This document shows positions 8,068 through 17,531 of a stretch of 64,000 nt of DNA, one piece after another. Origin of the DNA: Chryseosolibacter histidinae (GTDB taxonomy: Bacteria > Bacteroidota > Bacteroidia > Cytophagales > Cyclobacteriaceae); contig NZ_JAHESF010000010.1 in assembly GCF_018598225.1 (NCBI RefSeq), forward strand, positions 124,001-188,000, written 5' to 3'. The position numbers and the translations under genes are program-made. A model generated the notes under the pieces. The model saw only the letters and a list, made by a program, of their open reading frames with translations, did not search any database and was not told the origin of the DNA. Numbering within the stretch: position 1 is the first letter of the stretch; the number at the start of each line of letters is the position of its first letter.

Positions 8068-10396
8068 ATGCAGATGAACGATGTTAAATTTTCAACTGAA
8101 TGTAAAATGGAAGCGATTAAGAAGATCAAAACTTTTCTCCATAGATTAAAACAGACCTCGGTTACCAAAGATGTCGAGCCGTACGAAAGTCCGCTGGTAC
8201 AGACCTTTCAGCTCGTTAGCGAAATGGCTGCCAAAACCGACAAGGAATTAAAGCGGATGACCGCTGTCATCAGAAAAAAAGTGCGCGCGGGCGAATCCCC
8301 GGATGCGCACATGACCGGGCTCTACGCCATTGTCGCCGAAGCATTCAAACGAACACTGCACATCACACCCTACCGGGTACAAGTATTGGGAGCCATCGCC
8401 CTCCACCAGCGAAATATCATTGAAATGCAAACCGGCGAAGGCAAGACGCTGGTAGCAGTGTTTGCAGCCTGTCTGAATGCCCTGGGCGGCAAAGGTGTGC
8501 ACGTTCTTACCTTTAATGATTACCTCGCCAAACGCGACGCCAACTGGATGCGGCCTGTCTATGAATTCATGGGATTGTCTGTTGGCTTTATCCAGGAAAA
8601 CATGCCCGCCACGGAGAAACGGTCTGCCTACCGTTGTGATGTCACCTATGGCACCGCCAAGGAAGTAGGGTTCGACTACCTTCGGTCCTGCATGGCGTAT
8701 GAACCGGGCGAGATCATTTTGCGCGATTTTAATTATGCGATTGTAGATGAAGCCGACGCGATCCTGATAGATGAAGCCCGGAATCCGCTGGTCTTTGCCG
8801 GCAACATAGAGGGGCAACCCGTGGATCATCACCAGGTTGCCCGGTACGTTTCGAGCCTCGCGCTCCACCGTGATTTTATGCTGGACGAATATGCGCGGAA
8901 TGTTTTTCTGACCGACCATGGTATTGAAAAAACAGAGCGTTTTTTTTTCTGTTCAGAATCTGTACGATGACAACCATCGCGATCTGCTCATCGCCGTGAA
9001 CCTCGCGCTGCAGGCCCGGTCCATGCTTCGCAGGGATGTTGACTATATCATTGAAGACGGACGCATAAAATTGGTCGATGAATTTACCGGCAGGATCGTG
9101 GAAGACAGGAAATGGCAGAACGGGTTACAGGCGGCGGTGGAAGCGAAGGAAGGATTGGTGGTACAGTCTGAGGGAAGGATCCTGAATTCCATTTCGCTGC
9201 AGCATCTCATGAATTGTTATCCGAAAATCTCAGGCATGACCGGCACGGCGCAGCATGCTGCCGAAGAATTTGCGAACTTCTACGGCCTCGGTGTTACGGT
9301 GATCCCGCCGCACAAGCCCTGCCAGCGCATCGACCATCCCGACAGGATCTTGACTCATAAAGCGGCGAAAGTAAAGGCCATCATTGAAGAAGTAGAAAAG
9401 GTGCATCAGACAGGCAGGCCCATATTGATAGGCACATTAACCGTAAAAGAATCGGAAGAGCTGCAGGCGGAAATGCAGCGACATGGTATCCCCAGCACCG
9501 TGCTCAACGCGAAGAACAATGAACTGGAAGCAGCCATCATCGAGCAGGCCGGAATGCCAGGCGCAGTCACGATCTCCACAAACATGGCAGGGCGTGGCAC
9601 AGACATCATGCTGGGCGGCAGAGAGCAGCGCTCAAAGCAAGCAATTGTGGCCGCCGGCGGCTTGCACATCATTGGAACAAACCGACACGAGAACCTTCGC
9701 ATCGACTATCAACTGCGAGGACGTGCCGGAAGACAGGGCGACCCGGGCTCTTCACAATTTATCATCAGCATGGAGGATGACCTGATGACCAGGTACAGAC
9801 TCAAGAGCCTGCTGCCTGAACAGCTCAGAAATTTGCGGCAGGATGAGCCGATACGCCACGCCACCATCACCAGAAGCATCGCGCAGGCGCAACGTATTAT
9901 TGAAGCGCAGCTTTACGAGATCCGGCTCAACGTTCATCAATATGCGCATTTCATTGAAAAACAACGCATCATCTTTTTTAACAGGAGGCAGGACATTTTC
10001 CTTTCGGAAGAAACACGGTTAAAAGAATATAACCTCTTTCAGCATGATCTGCTGTGGTCGCATTACATGAACGATATTGCAGCGCTGCGGGAAGGAATTC
10101 ACTGGCAGCGCATGGCCGGGAAGAATCCGCTGCAGGAGTTTTATAAAAGTTCCGATGCGATGTTCCGGCAACTGATGGAAGACCTTGAAGACAAGCTTCG
10201 CGACCCGGGTAGTATCAATGTTTCCGAGCTTGAAGTAAAACGCCCGTCCTCCACATGGACCTACCTGGTAAACGATAATCCATTTAAAAATCCGTTAGCG
10301 CTGATGCTCGGCAGCATCGGCCATCAGGTCGATCTCCTGGCAGGCCCCCTCATGATGGTCATGAAAATGTTTGGATGGCCGAAGCGGAAAGATTAA
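8068..10396 (+). pseudogene. Short SecA-like preprotein translocase ATPase, split by a frameshift in a T9 run
   Basis: Two overlapping frames (8068-8970 and 8918-10396) read together as one SecA-family protein of about 775 residues. The first part holds the Walker A motif (EMQTGEGKTLVA), NDYLAKRDANWM and the DEAD-like box VDEADAILIDEAR. The second holds TNMAGRGTDIMLGG and RGRAGRQGDPGSSQF. The break is at 8940-8948, a run of nine T. With eight T the junction reads ERFFSVQNLYDD, the expected SecA sequence. Either the gene is mutated, the read has an indel, or the product is made by polymerase slippage on the run. At 775 residues it is much shorter than the housekeeping Bacteroidota SecA (around 1100) and lacks a zinc-binding C-terminus, so I take it as an accessory paralogue. 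Start chosen as the first ATG; ATGs at 8074 and 8107 are alternatives. Confidence 0.85.
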
Positions 10397-10400
10397 GATA

Positions 10401-10434
10401 TTCCCCGCGCTGGGTAAAGGTTCAGCGCGGGGAA
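10401..10434. terminator. Bidirectional intrinsic terminator
   Basis: A perfect 12-bp GC-rich stem (10401-10412 with 10423-10434) with a 10-nt loop between the convergent SecA-like and GH10-like genes. No long T-run on either side, but stem strength and position support termination for both. Confidence 0.75.
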
Positions 10435-10442
10435 AGCTTCAT

Positions 10443-13400
10443 TTATTCTTTTCTCACCATCTTAAAGTTGTATACTTCGCGCGATGTGACCAGGCGGGCA
10501 ACAAAGAACCTTCCGGCGATGCCCTCGGCGTCAACGGTAAAGGTATAGGTCCTTCCCGCTTCGGCGCCGCCTTCATACAAACGTCCAAGCCTGTTGCCAA
10601 ACACATCGTAAAGCTCCAGGAAAACATTTTGCTCCGCTTTGGGCAGCTGGAATTGCACCACCGCCGCATGCGTGAAAGGATTCGGGAAACCGCTGAGCAC
10701 AGCCGCATCTTCTTCCACCGCGGTCCTGGCATTCGTTTCGTCATCAGCGGCAAAGCTGAAGGCAGGATCACAAGCGCCTAACGTGGCACCGGTCTTCAAC
10801 AGCACTTTCGCTGCCAGCGGTGAAACACACAGCTGGGTGGTGTGGCGCCACAGCTCGAGGCATACCTCCACTTTGTTGTTCCTGTTACCGCATCGTACGT
10901 CGATCACTTCGACTTCGGTGGAAGCCGATGCAGCGCAGCCGAAAGAATTGGTGGCCGTCACAGTGAACTCATAGTGACCTTCCGCAGCGGGTGTGAAGAC
11001 CGTCGCAGCCGCGTTGGTATTGCTCAAACCTTCCGCAGGAGTCCATACATAAGCAGTCCCTTGCGATGGCGTGCTGTTCGACGCAATGAGGGTAAGCTTC
11101 TGTGCACCGTAGCCCAGCGCCAGTGTGTTGGCAGGCAATCCCGTATAGGTGTTGTCAGATTTTGCCAGGGTGATGCCCAGCTGCGGAACAGCGCCGGTCA
11201 CAGTAACCACGGCGGTGGCGGAATGCGTATTGCCATGGACATCGGCAGCAATCAGGGTCACCGTGTTCGCGCCGATATTCGTACAGTCGAATGTATTCGG
11301 ATAAACGCTGAGGCTACCCGCATCGATGCCGCAGTTGTCCCACGAGCCATTGTTCACATCGGCAGCCGTGATGGTCAGCGTGCCATTGGCCAGCGCGCGG
11401 GAGATATTTTTCGTAACGATCACCGGTTCGGTATCATCAACAACCGTAACATTGAACGAGCGGGTCGATTCATTGCCGGAGGCGTCTTTGAAAACATAAG
11501 TAACGGCAGTTGTTCCTACCGGGAAAGAGGACCCAGGTGCATGGCTGCGGCTGAAGTAGGCCAGTGTTTCGGCGCAGTTATCCGTGGCCACAGGCTCTGT
11601 CCAGGTCACCACCTGCTCGCAGGTTGTATGTCCCTCGCCGGTCTGCGCAATGATATCTTCCACCGCGCTGACAACGGGCGGTGTAACATCCTTGATCTCT
11701 ACTACAAAGCTGCACGACGACGATTTACCAGACGCGTCTGTTGCCGTTAAGGTCACTACTGCATTCTCCAGCCCGTTGACCACCGTGCCAGCTTCCGGGC
11801 TTTGGGTAACGATGATCTCATGCACCGGTGACACATCGTCGCTCACCACCGCCAGGTTTGTGTAATCAGGCAGCACGGCAGCGCACACCAGGTCGGCATT
11901 CAGCTGCTGGGAGCCGCCACACGCAATGGCCGGGGCCGCGTAATCGGTGACGTTAGACGGCACACTTTCATTGTGAAACCGGTCGAGCGAAGTAACCGTG
12001 TAATAATATGTGGTATCGGAAGGTAACGCCACATCTTTAAAAGTGGCGACGTCGGTGGATGTGATCGCCACGATATTTTCAGCGCGGGTGATATCGATCA
12101 CGGGATTCTCGCCGCGGTAGATCACAAATTTTTTGGCTTTGTCGAGCTCGTTCAGCGCATCGGCAGGTTTTGTCCAGGTGAGCACCACTGAATCACTTCC
12201 ATACTGCACGCCGGCGAGCAAGGTGGGCGGCTCAGGTGCCATGTTATCGCGCCACGGCATGGCTGGTAGCAGCGCAGGTTTTTTGTAGAAGTTCAGCCTT
12301 AACGAATCGCGGAAGCCGAGCTTCGAGCTGCTGCGAAGGCTACTGGTATTGTAAATGGATTGTCCGTAGATATTGGGGTACGCGGTGCTGCGGTTCATGC
12401 GCACTTCGTTGGGGATCATGGAAGGATTGGCCCAGTTAGCGCCTTGTGCCGGGTCGTTCACCTTGTAGCCGGCCATGCCGATATAGATGTGGCGACCATA
12501 TGCATTGTTGTTCCACCAGGGAACGATCACGCTGTAGTTGGCACCGGGCTGACCGATGTACCAGTATACCTGCGGCGCGATGTAGTCAACCCAACCCTCC
12601 TGGATCCAGCGGCGTGAATCTGCAAAAAGCGTGGTGTAGTGTTCCAGTCCGCTGGTAGGCGTACCGATAGCAGGGTTCGTGCTGTTGCGATAGATGCCTG
12701 AAGGCGAAACACCGAACTTCACCCAGGGCTTCACACTTTGGATGGTATCGTTCAGGCCGCGGATGAGGATGTTCACATTATCCCTGCGCCAGTCGCCGCG
12801 GACGGTAAAACCGCGTGGGTCTGCAGCGAAGGTGGCGTCGTCATTATAAGGTGTAACGCCGGCTCCTGCTGCGGGCGGATAAAAGTAGTCGTCGAAGTGA
12901 ATTCCGTCTACATCGTAACGGTTAACAATGTCAACCACCACCGAAGTAATGTAATTGCGCACGGCGGGCAATCCCGGGTCGAGCACCCGAAGCGTTCCCT
13001 GGGTGAGCAGCCATTCGGGGTGCTGCTTGGCTACGTGTGTGGCAGCGAATGAATTGATCTGGTTGTAGTTGGCCACGGCACGATAGGGATTGATCCACGC
13101 ATGGAACTCGATGCCGCGCTTATGACATTCGTCGATCATGAACTGCAACGGATCCCATACGGTGGTAGCTCCGTCAACGAGGCTCACATCCACCGGCGCC
13201 TTTCCCTGCGTGCCCGTAAGGTCTGCTGACCACGGCTCGATGGCGCTGGGATACATGGCATCGCACTGGCTCCGGATCTGGATGAACAGTGTATTCATGC
13301 CCGTAGCCTTATGGTGATCAACGATGGAAATGAAGGCCGCACGCTGAAGCGCAGGAGGCTGCGAGCGGTTAGGCCAGTCGATGTTGGCATAGGTTGCTAT

Positions 13401-13493
13401 CCACGCGCCACGCATCTCGCGTTTCGGTGCCTGGGCAAACCCGCAGAACGACATTAAAATGAGTGCTAGAAAAACAGGTAGACGTTTTCTCAT
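10443..13493 (-). CDS. T9SS-exported GH10-like (GHL10/DUF187) glycosyl hydrolase with Fn3 and HYR domains
   Basis: A 1016-residue secreted protein. Signal peptide at 1-20 (LPVFLALILMSFCGFAQ). Residues about 25-340 form a YngK/GHL10-type TIM barrel: REMRGAWIATYANIDWP, NTLFIQIRSQCDAMYPS, EFHAWINPYRAV, VDGIHFDDYFYP. Then a fibronectin type III domain (about 425-515, with TTYYYTVTSLDRFHNES), two HYR-like domains (about 530-690, with VTDNCAE-like and FKDASGNES segments), a PKD-like Ig fold, and a C-terminal sorting domain of the type IX secretion system (SGFPNPFTHAAVVQF to YNFKMVRKE). It should be exported by T9SS and attached to or released from the cell surface. GHL10 enzymes are thought to cut polysaccharides or denuded peptidoglycan; the substrate is unknown. 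Monocistronic. Confidence 0.9.
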   Translation of the reverse strand: MRKRLPVFLALILMSFCGFAQAPKREMRGAWIATYANIDWPNRSQPPALQRAAFISIVDHHKATGMNTLFIQIRSQCDAMYPSAIEPWSADLTGTQGKAPVDVSLVDGATTVWDPLQFMIDECHKRGIEFHAWINPYRAVANYNQINSFAATHVAKQHPEWLLTQGTLRVLDPGLPAVRNYITSVVVDIVNRYDVDGIHFDDYFYPPAAGAGVTPYNDDATFAADPRGFTVRGDWRRDNVNILIRGLNDTIQSVKPWVKFGVSPSGIYRNSTNPAIGTPTSGLEHYTTLFADSRRWIQEGWVDYIAPQVYWYIGQPGANYSVIVPWWNNNAYGRHIYIGMAGYKVNDPAQGANWANPSMIPNEVRMNRSTAYPNIYGQSIYNTSSLRSSSKLGFRDSLRLNFYKKPALLPAMPWRDNMAPEPPTLLAGVQYGSDSVVLTWTKPADALNELDKAKKFVIYRGENPVIDITRAENIVAITSTDVATFKDVALPSDTTYYYTVTSLDRFHNESVPSNVTDYAAPAIACGGSQQLNADLVCAAVLPDYTNLAVVSDDVSPVHEIIVTQSPEAGTVVNGLENAVVTLTATDASGKSSSCSFVVEIKDVTPPVVSAVEDIIAQTGEGHTTCEQVVTWTEPVATDNCAETLAYFSRSHAPGSSFPVGTTAVTYVFKDASGNESTRSFNVTVVDDTEPVIVTKNISRALANGTLTITAADVNNGSWDNCGIDAGSLSVYPNTFDCTNIGANTVTLIAADVHGNTHSATAVVTVTGAVPQLGITLAKSDNTYTGLPANTLALGYGAQKLTLIASNSTPSQGTAYVWTPAEGLSNTNAAATVFTPAAEGHYEFTVTATNSFGCAASASTEVEVIDVRCGNRNNKVEVCLELWRHTTQLCVSPLAAKVLLKTGATLGACDPAFSFAADDETNARTAVEEDAAVLSGFPNPFTHAAVVQFQLPKAEQNVFLELYDVFGNRLGRLYEGGAEAGRTYTFTVDAEGIAGRFFVARLVTSREVYNFKMVRKE

Positions 13494-13514
13494 ATGGTTG
13501 TTAGGTTAATTTGG

Positions 13515-13691
13515 AATAGTAGGCAGTAGGCAAAATCAGATAGCTTTCAGCTATCTGGCAGTAGGCAATAGTGGCGTGAAAATATCACTACCGTTTTCCC
13601 ATTCAATTAGAAAAACGTCAGTGAAGGTTTACTCACATTGCCTACTGATTATTGCCTACTGCCTACTGATTGATTACGGCTTTGCCTACTG
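13515..13691. repeat. Inverted heptamer-array pair, GTAGGCA type
   Basis: Left array (13515-13569) of GTAGGCA heptamers encloses an extra perfect 8-bp hairpin at 13537-13557. The right array (13637-13691) carries the complement (TGCCTAC, TGATTAT). The centre is about 67 nt. It sits in the long leader or promoter region of the GH10-like gene. Confidence 0.85.
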
Positions 13692-13708
13692 TTTCCGATG
13701 ACCATCGG

Positions 13709-13726
13709 TCCCGATAGCAATCGGGA
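13709..13726. repeat. Small palindrome with TCCCGAT arms
   Basis: TCCCGAT and ATCGGGA flank a 4-nt spacer. I recall very similar CCGATAGC-type palindromes scattered through many Bacteroidota genomes, but cannot check it here. Confidence 0.55.
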
Positions 13727-14004
13727 TGCGTACTGCCTGCTGATTAGCACTCCCCCAGCCTGCTGAATGGTGCAGAAATATCCATTCAGCCTAACAACCC
13801 CATGGCTTAAAAACTATTGCAGTTGCGACTTTATGTGCATGAATTTGCAGTATTTTTCGAGAATTAGCAATAAAATCGGCGTAATTATTTCAAGTTATTG
13901 CAGTTTTACAATAAATCATGCAACCTTACGCGGCTTTAAGCGATGGATCACTCTTAAATAAAATAGTAAGCTTGATCTGACAAGAGCACGTTTTGTAAAG
14001 CGCG

Positions 14005-14040
14005 ACTCCTGGCTCTTGGCTTCTTACTCCTGGCTCCTTT
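14005..14040. repeat. Single heptamer array, GGCTCCT type
   Basis: GACTCCT, GGCTCTT and related units in 7-nt register end directly at the stop codon of the PhnD-like gene. The same words recur at 36.4, 37.9 and 51.0 kb. The AT-rich stretch 13760-13990 upstream of it contains no convincing gene. Confidence 0.75.
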
Positions 14041-14919
14041 TTATTTCGCGCCCATCACCTGGCGAATGGAATTGTAGTCGGCATCGGAAGCTCTCACAAA
14101 ACCTTCGGCGCCGTAGAGATCGAGCAGCGCTTGTTTTCCTTTCGCATCCTGTGCCAGCTTCAGCAATGCCATGCAGATCTTGTTGGCAACTACGGGATCG
14201 AAGTCTTTTGAGAAGGCAATGGGATCGTTCGGGATAGGATCCGTTTTCACCAGGATGATCACCTTCTGCTCTACGTCAGGATATTTATCTTTGATGCGGC
14301 TGCGTGCGTCGTTGATAGCCCCATTAGCGGAGGGCATGGAAAAAAAAGCGGCGCCGGCATCGACCTTTCGCTCATAGACCTGCCGTACCACTTCATCGTG
14401 CTTCAGCAGGAACGACTCTTTGGAAGGCTTTACGTTATTTTTTTCCAGGATCTTTTTCGGATACAGGTAACCTGAAGTGGAAAGCTCATCGGTGTAGGCC
14501 ATGATTTTGCCCTGAATATCCCTGACGCTCTTAATGCCAGAAGAGACATGCGTGATGATCATTCCCTGGTAAGTGGAGTGACCGAAGCGGATCGTTCTCA
14601 GCTTGACCACGGCACCGTGCCGGCTGTTGGCGATGACGTAGCTCTGGCTGTTCATCATGCCGAAACACGTTTTCTGCGATTTGAAATTATCCACCAGCTC
14701 GTCATAGTTTTTGGGGATCTTCATCTCGATGGAAACCCCGGTTTCCTTTTTCAGGAAATCGGTGATAAAAGATCCCTTGCTGCTCAACAGCTCTGCCGAC
14801 ATGGAAGGCGTCAGGTAAAAGCTGAAAGTTTCACCGGACTGGGCAGCAGCATGCATGCTCAGCATCAACAACATGAGAAACAAAACGGGGAACCTGAAGC
14901 GTATCATAGCCAATGTCAT
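14041..14919 (-). CDS. PhnD/TauA-family phosphonate-type substrate-binding protein
   Basis: A 292-residue periplasmic binding protein. I place the start at 14919 (MTLAMIRFRF); an ATG at 14907 is equally possible, while the frame further upstream runs through a heptamer repeat. Signal peptide VLFLMLLMLSMHAAAQS. The mature part fits PF12974: GETFSFYLTPSM, YDELVDNFKSQ, FGMMNSQSYVIA, DIQGKIMAYTDELSTSGYLYP and VDAGAAFFSM. These proteins bind phosphonate, phosphite or similar oxyanions for an ABC importer. No phnC or phnE homologue is nearby, so it either feeds a distant transporter or works as a sensor-type binding protein. Family call confident, ligand unknown. Confidence 0.85.
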   Translation of the reverse strand: MTLAMIRFRFPVLFLMLLMLSMHAAAQSGETFSFYLTPSMSAELLSSKGSFITDFLKKETGVSIEMKIPKNYDELVDNFKSQKTCFGMMNSQSYVIANSRHGAVVKLRTIRFGHSTYQGMIITHVSSGIKSVRDIQGKIMAYTDELSTSGYLYPKKILEKNNVKPSKESFLLKHDEVVRQVYERKVDAGAAFFSMPSANGAINDARSRIKDKYPDVEQKVIILVKTDPIPNDPIAFSKDFDPVVANKICMALLKLAQDAKGKQALLDLYGAEGFVRASDADYNSIRQVMGAK

Positions 14920-14943
14920 AGTGTTTACAATGATACGAAAACC

Positions 14944-15118
14944 AGTTGACAGTTGACAAAAAGCAATTGACAATAGCCAGAGACCGTATTGCGATCCGCC
15001 TGCCGATTCAAAGAAGCCGGTGGCGCGTGACAGTTCTGGCACTAAGAGCCTTCCCTACCGGAGCCTGATCACATTGGCTCAAACGCTTTGTCAACTGTTC
15101 GGTTGTCAACTGTCAACT
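14944..15118. repeat. Inverted heptamer-array pair, AGTTGAC type
   Basis: Left array AGTTGAC, AGTTGAC and degenerate units (14944-14978); right array GTCAACT units (15076-15118). The centre is about 97 nt. It fills the whole space between the aldo/keto reductase stop and the PhnD-like gene start on the same strand. Confidence 0.85.
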
Positions 15119-15120
15119 AC

Positions 15121-16119
15121 TCACCTCGCTCCCACCCAATACGGATAAACGGGCTTCAACGCGCTGACGGCATCCAGCCTGCTGACCTGTTGCGCGGTGA
15201 GGTTCCAGCCTACTGCGCCAAGGTTCTGGATCAGCTGTGCTTCATTGCGTGCGCCGATCACGATGTTTGAAACTGTGGCACGCTGCAGTAACCAGTTGAG
15301 GGCTACCTGTGCAACTTCCTTTCCGGTTTCAGCGGCAACTTCTTCGAGCGCGCCGATCACTGCAAAAAGAAACTCGTCTGTAACCTCCGGGCCACCCGCC
15401 GCGCCACCGGACTTGATGCGTCCTTCCGGCAGCGATTGACCTTTCCTGATCTTTCCGGTGAGCCTTCCCCATCCCAACGGACTCCACACCATCAGTCCAA
15501 GGCCCTGATCCTGTGCCATGGGCATGAGCTCCCATTCATACTCGCGGCCGATGAGGGAGTAGTAACCCTGGTAGATCACGTATCGCTCAAGTCCCAGTCG
15601 CTCAGATGCCGAGAGCGATTTCATCACCTGCCACCCCGAAAAATTAGAGCAGCCGATGTATCGAACCTTGCCGCTGGCCACGAGGTGATCGAGCGCCGCA
15701 AGGGTCTCCTCCACGGGAGTATGCGCATCGAACCCGTGCATGAAATACACATCGATGTGCTCTGTGCCCAGCCGTTTGAGGCTCGCCTCCACTTCCCTGA
15801 TAAGGTGATAACGCGATGATCCTTTATCGTTTGGCCCATCGCCTACCGCGAACGTTGCTTTCGTTGCGATCAGCACATTGTTGCGTCTGCCCTTGAGCGC
15901 CGCGCCGAGGATCTCTTCTGCCGCACCTTGCGAATAAACATTGGCGGTATCGAAGAAATTTACACCGTGCTCCAGGCAGATGTCTACCAACCTGCGGGCT
16001 TCATTGATATCTGTTTCTCCCCACCGTTTGAAGAATTCATTGGTGCCACCAAACGTACCTGTGCCTAAACTCAGTACAGGAACCTTCAGTCCTGACCGTC
16101 CTAATTGCCGATATTCCAT
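15121..16119 (-). CDS. Aldo/keto reductase
   Basis: A 332-residue NADPH-dependent oxidoreductase of the AKR superfamily with a full TIM-barrel set. MEYRQLGRSGLKVPVLSLGTGTFGG opens the barrel. NFFDTANVYSQGAAEEILG holds the catalytic Asp and Tyr, VLIATKATF the Lys, and DVYFMHGFD the His. SNIVIGARNEAQLIQNL near the C-terminus is the cofactor phosphate site. Closest to the YajO/YhdN-like bacterial group that reduces diverse carbonyls. Cytoplasmic. Sits alone between the PhnD-like gene and a lipoprotein gene, all minus strand but with 120-235 nt gaps. Substrate not predictable. Confidence 0.9.
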   Translation of the reverse strand: MEYRQLGRSGLKVPVLSLGTGTFGGTNEFFKRWGETDINEARRLVDICLEHGVNFFDTANVYSQGAAEEILGAALKGRRNNVLIATKATFAVGDGPNDKGSSRYHLIREVEASLKRLGTEHIDVYFMHGFDAHTPVEETLAALDHLVASGKVRYIGCSNFSGWQVMKSLSASERLGLERYVIYQGYYSLIGREYEWELMPMAQDQGLGLMVWSPLGWGRLTGKIRKGQSLPEGRIKSGGAAGGPEVTDEFLFAVIGALEEVAAETGKEVAQVALNWLLQRATVSNIVIGARNEAQLIQNLGAVGWNLTAQQVSRLDAVSALKPVYPYWVGAR

Positions 16120-16299
16120 TTTCTGATCTGTTTTGATTAACTATTGAAGTTCAAAATTGATCAGAACGGCCGCGCATTTTCAGGAGATTGTACGGTTGTG
16201 CTGGTACTTTTTACAGGTTGGACAAAAGACGCCACCCTGTTTCGCTTGTCCATTTGCCAGCATGTCTCCCTCCTGGGCTGGTACAATCTTACAACAATA

Positions 16300-16324
16300 G
16301 TAGCCATTGAAAATCAATGGCTAC
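16300..16324 (-). terminator. Hairpin after lipoprotein gene
   Basis: Perfect 11-bp stem (16300-16310 with 16314-16324) and a 3-nt loop, 30 nt after the stop of the minus-strand lipoprotein gene. On the minus strand it is followed by TATTGTTGT, only weakly T-rich. Confidence 0.5.
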
Positions 16325-16354
16325 CATATGTCCCCCTAAGCAGTGCGCAAAAAA

Positions 16355-17347
16355 TCAGAAGTAGACTGTATGCGGAACAGACACGTTGTTCTGACTTTGA
16401 TAGGTAGTTCCGGAAATACTGCCGGCCCAATATCCAGAATATGTTGATGTCTCGTATTCAAGCCATTGCCTGCTGCTGGCAAGGGGCACCCAGATGTTGC
16501 TGGTTGCATTACTGGTAGACCCGGACGAATAATAAGTAGTAACAGGAATGGAAGCCGCAAAGGGAGAGCAGGGAGGATAAGCGTAACAACTCATGCTGGG
16601 AGTGCTCACGTTCCAACTAACAGTTCTCACATCCGGACACGCTGACCAGCTTCTTCGGCTGTTCACCCTTCCCTCAAGTTTGAGTCTCAGGTATAAGGTA
16701 AGGCGTGTGTCGTAGTATGGACTGCATCCCAGTTGGCCACCGAACGTCTCGTAGGTGGACACGGGCTCTGTTATGTACTTCCGCTCGCTTCCGTCACCTA
16801 ACGTGAATTGGAACTGGTCTCCTCCGGTTCCAACGTTTCCGGCAAGGTCGGCCGAGATCTGTCGCGCATTTTCAGCGTAGCCGTTTTCAATCCTCACAAT
16901 TTTATAAACGCCTTTCCTTTCTGCCAACGGGATCATGTCCCTGGTCGCCTTGATAGCATTGAATTTCGCTACAGGCAGGTAGTATTTAGCTTCTCCGTAA
17001 TACAAAATAACTTCTTCTCCGGCCTGTACAATTCCGTCGCTATTCAGGATAATCTGATGGCTCAATGGATATTCACCATAGCTTCGCGTGAGATCGCCAT
17101 TGTCTATGTCATTTTCAAGGGCCGTTTTAAGCGAGTTGAACGTGTGACCTCGTTCCCAATTTGCGGTTTCAACGACATCGCCACTTTGAAGTTTTTCAAA
17201 AGCCGCTATGAGTGCCTCCTCGCTCGAGAAGACCAACCGCCCGTCGATGACCTTTACATCGGATGTTGCTTTTTGAGGATCGACACCTGGATCGCTGCAG
17301 GCCAGGGCGCAAAGCAAAGTGATCAGAATTAAAGATGTTTTTTTCAT
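16355..17347 (-). CDS. Hypothetical lipoprotein, paralogue of the one at 21.5 kb
   Basis: A 330-residue lipoprotein: MKKTSLILITLLCALAC gives a lipobox with Cys at 17. Shared with the 345-residue protein at 21493-22530 are DVKVIDGRLVFSSEEAL (DIEVQDGMLVFASEQ in the other), a SHQIILNSDG/AHWLVLNNER stretch, EEVILYYGEAKYYLPV/EVVMYFNDKTKYFMDV, GNVGTGGDQFQF/GNIGVGGTQHTF, and LTLYLRLK/ARLYLRCK. The C-terminal third is Ser/Thr/Tyr rich and differs between the two. I do not recognise the family. Membrane-anchored, probably surface or periplasmic. It faces away from a response regulator gene 185 nt upstream, and the paralogue lies on the other side of the partner kinase, so the pair may be the sensed or regulated outputs of that system. 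Confidence 0.75.
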   Translation of the reverse strand: MKKTSLILITLLCALACSDPGVDPQKATSDVKVIDGRLVFSSEEALIAAFEKLQSGDVVETANWERGHTFNSLKTALENDIDNGDLTRSYGEYPLSHQIILNSDGIVQAGEEVILYYGEAKYYLPVAKFNAIKATRDMIPLAERKGVYKIVRIENGYAENARQISADLAGNVGTGGDQFQFTLGDGSERKYITEPVSTYETFGGQLGCSPYYDTRLTLYLRLKLEGRVNSRRSWSACPDVRTVSWNVSTPSMSCYAYPPCSPFAASIPVTTYYSSGSTSNATSNIWVPLASSRQWLEYETSTYSGYWAGSISGTTYQSQNNVSVPHTVYF

Positions 17348-17531
17348 AGTTTGTTTTTTTAGACCTATAAAAAGATATCCGGAGCGCGCACTACGGAGTA
17401 GCTATGCTACAAGGTTCGAATTATAGCAGAGACAAAAAATTCTCATAAAGGGTGATTTTTATCTCCCGAAGCGCGCGTCAGGTATCCTAAAGGGGTATTG
17501 CCCTGTTGATCCAGGAGTCTTACCTTGTAGA

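Noticed and set aside
10842-11750. Long plus-strand open frame of about 300 codons
   Set aside because: Fully antisense to the well-supported GH10-like gene, no recognisable domain, a by-product of its codon composition.
13767-13961. Plus-strand 64-codon frame in AT-rich DNA
   Set aside because: No ribosome-binding site, no motif and unusual composition; more likely leader or promoter DNA of the GH10-like gene.
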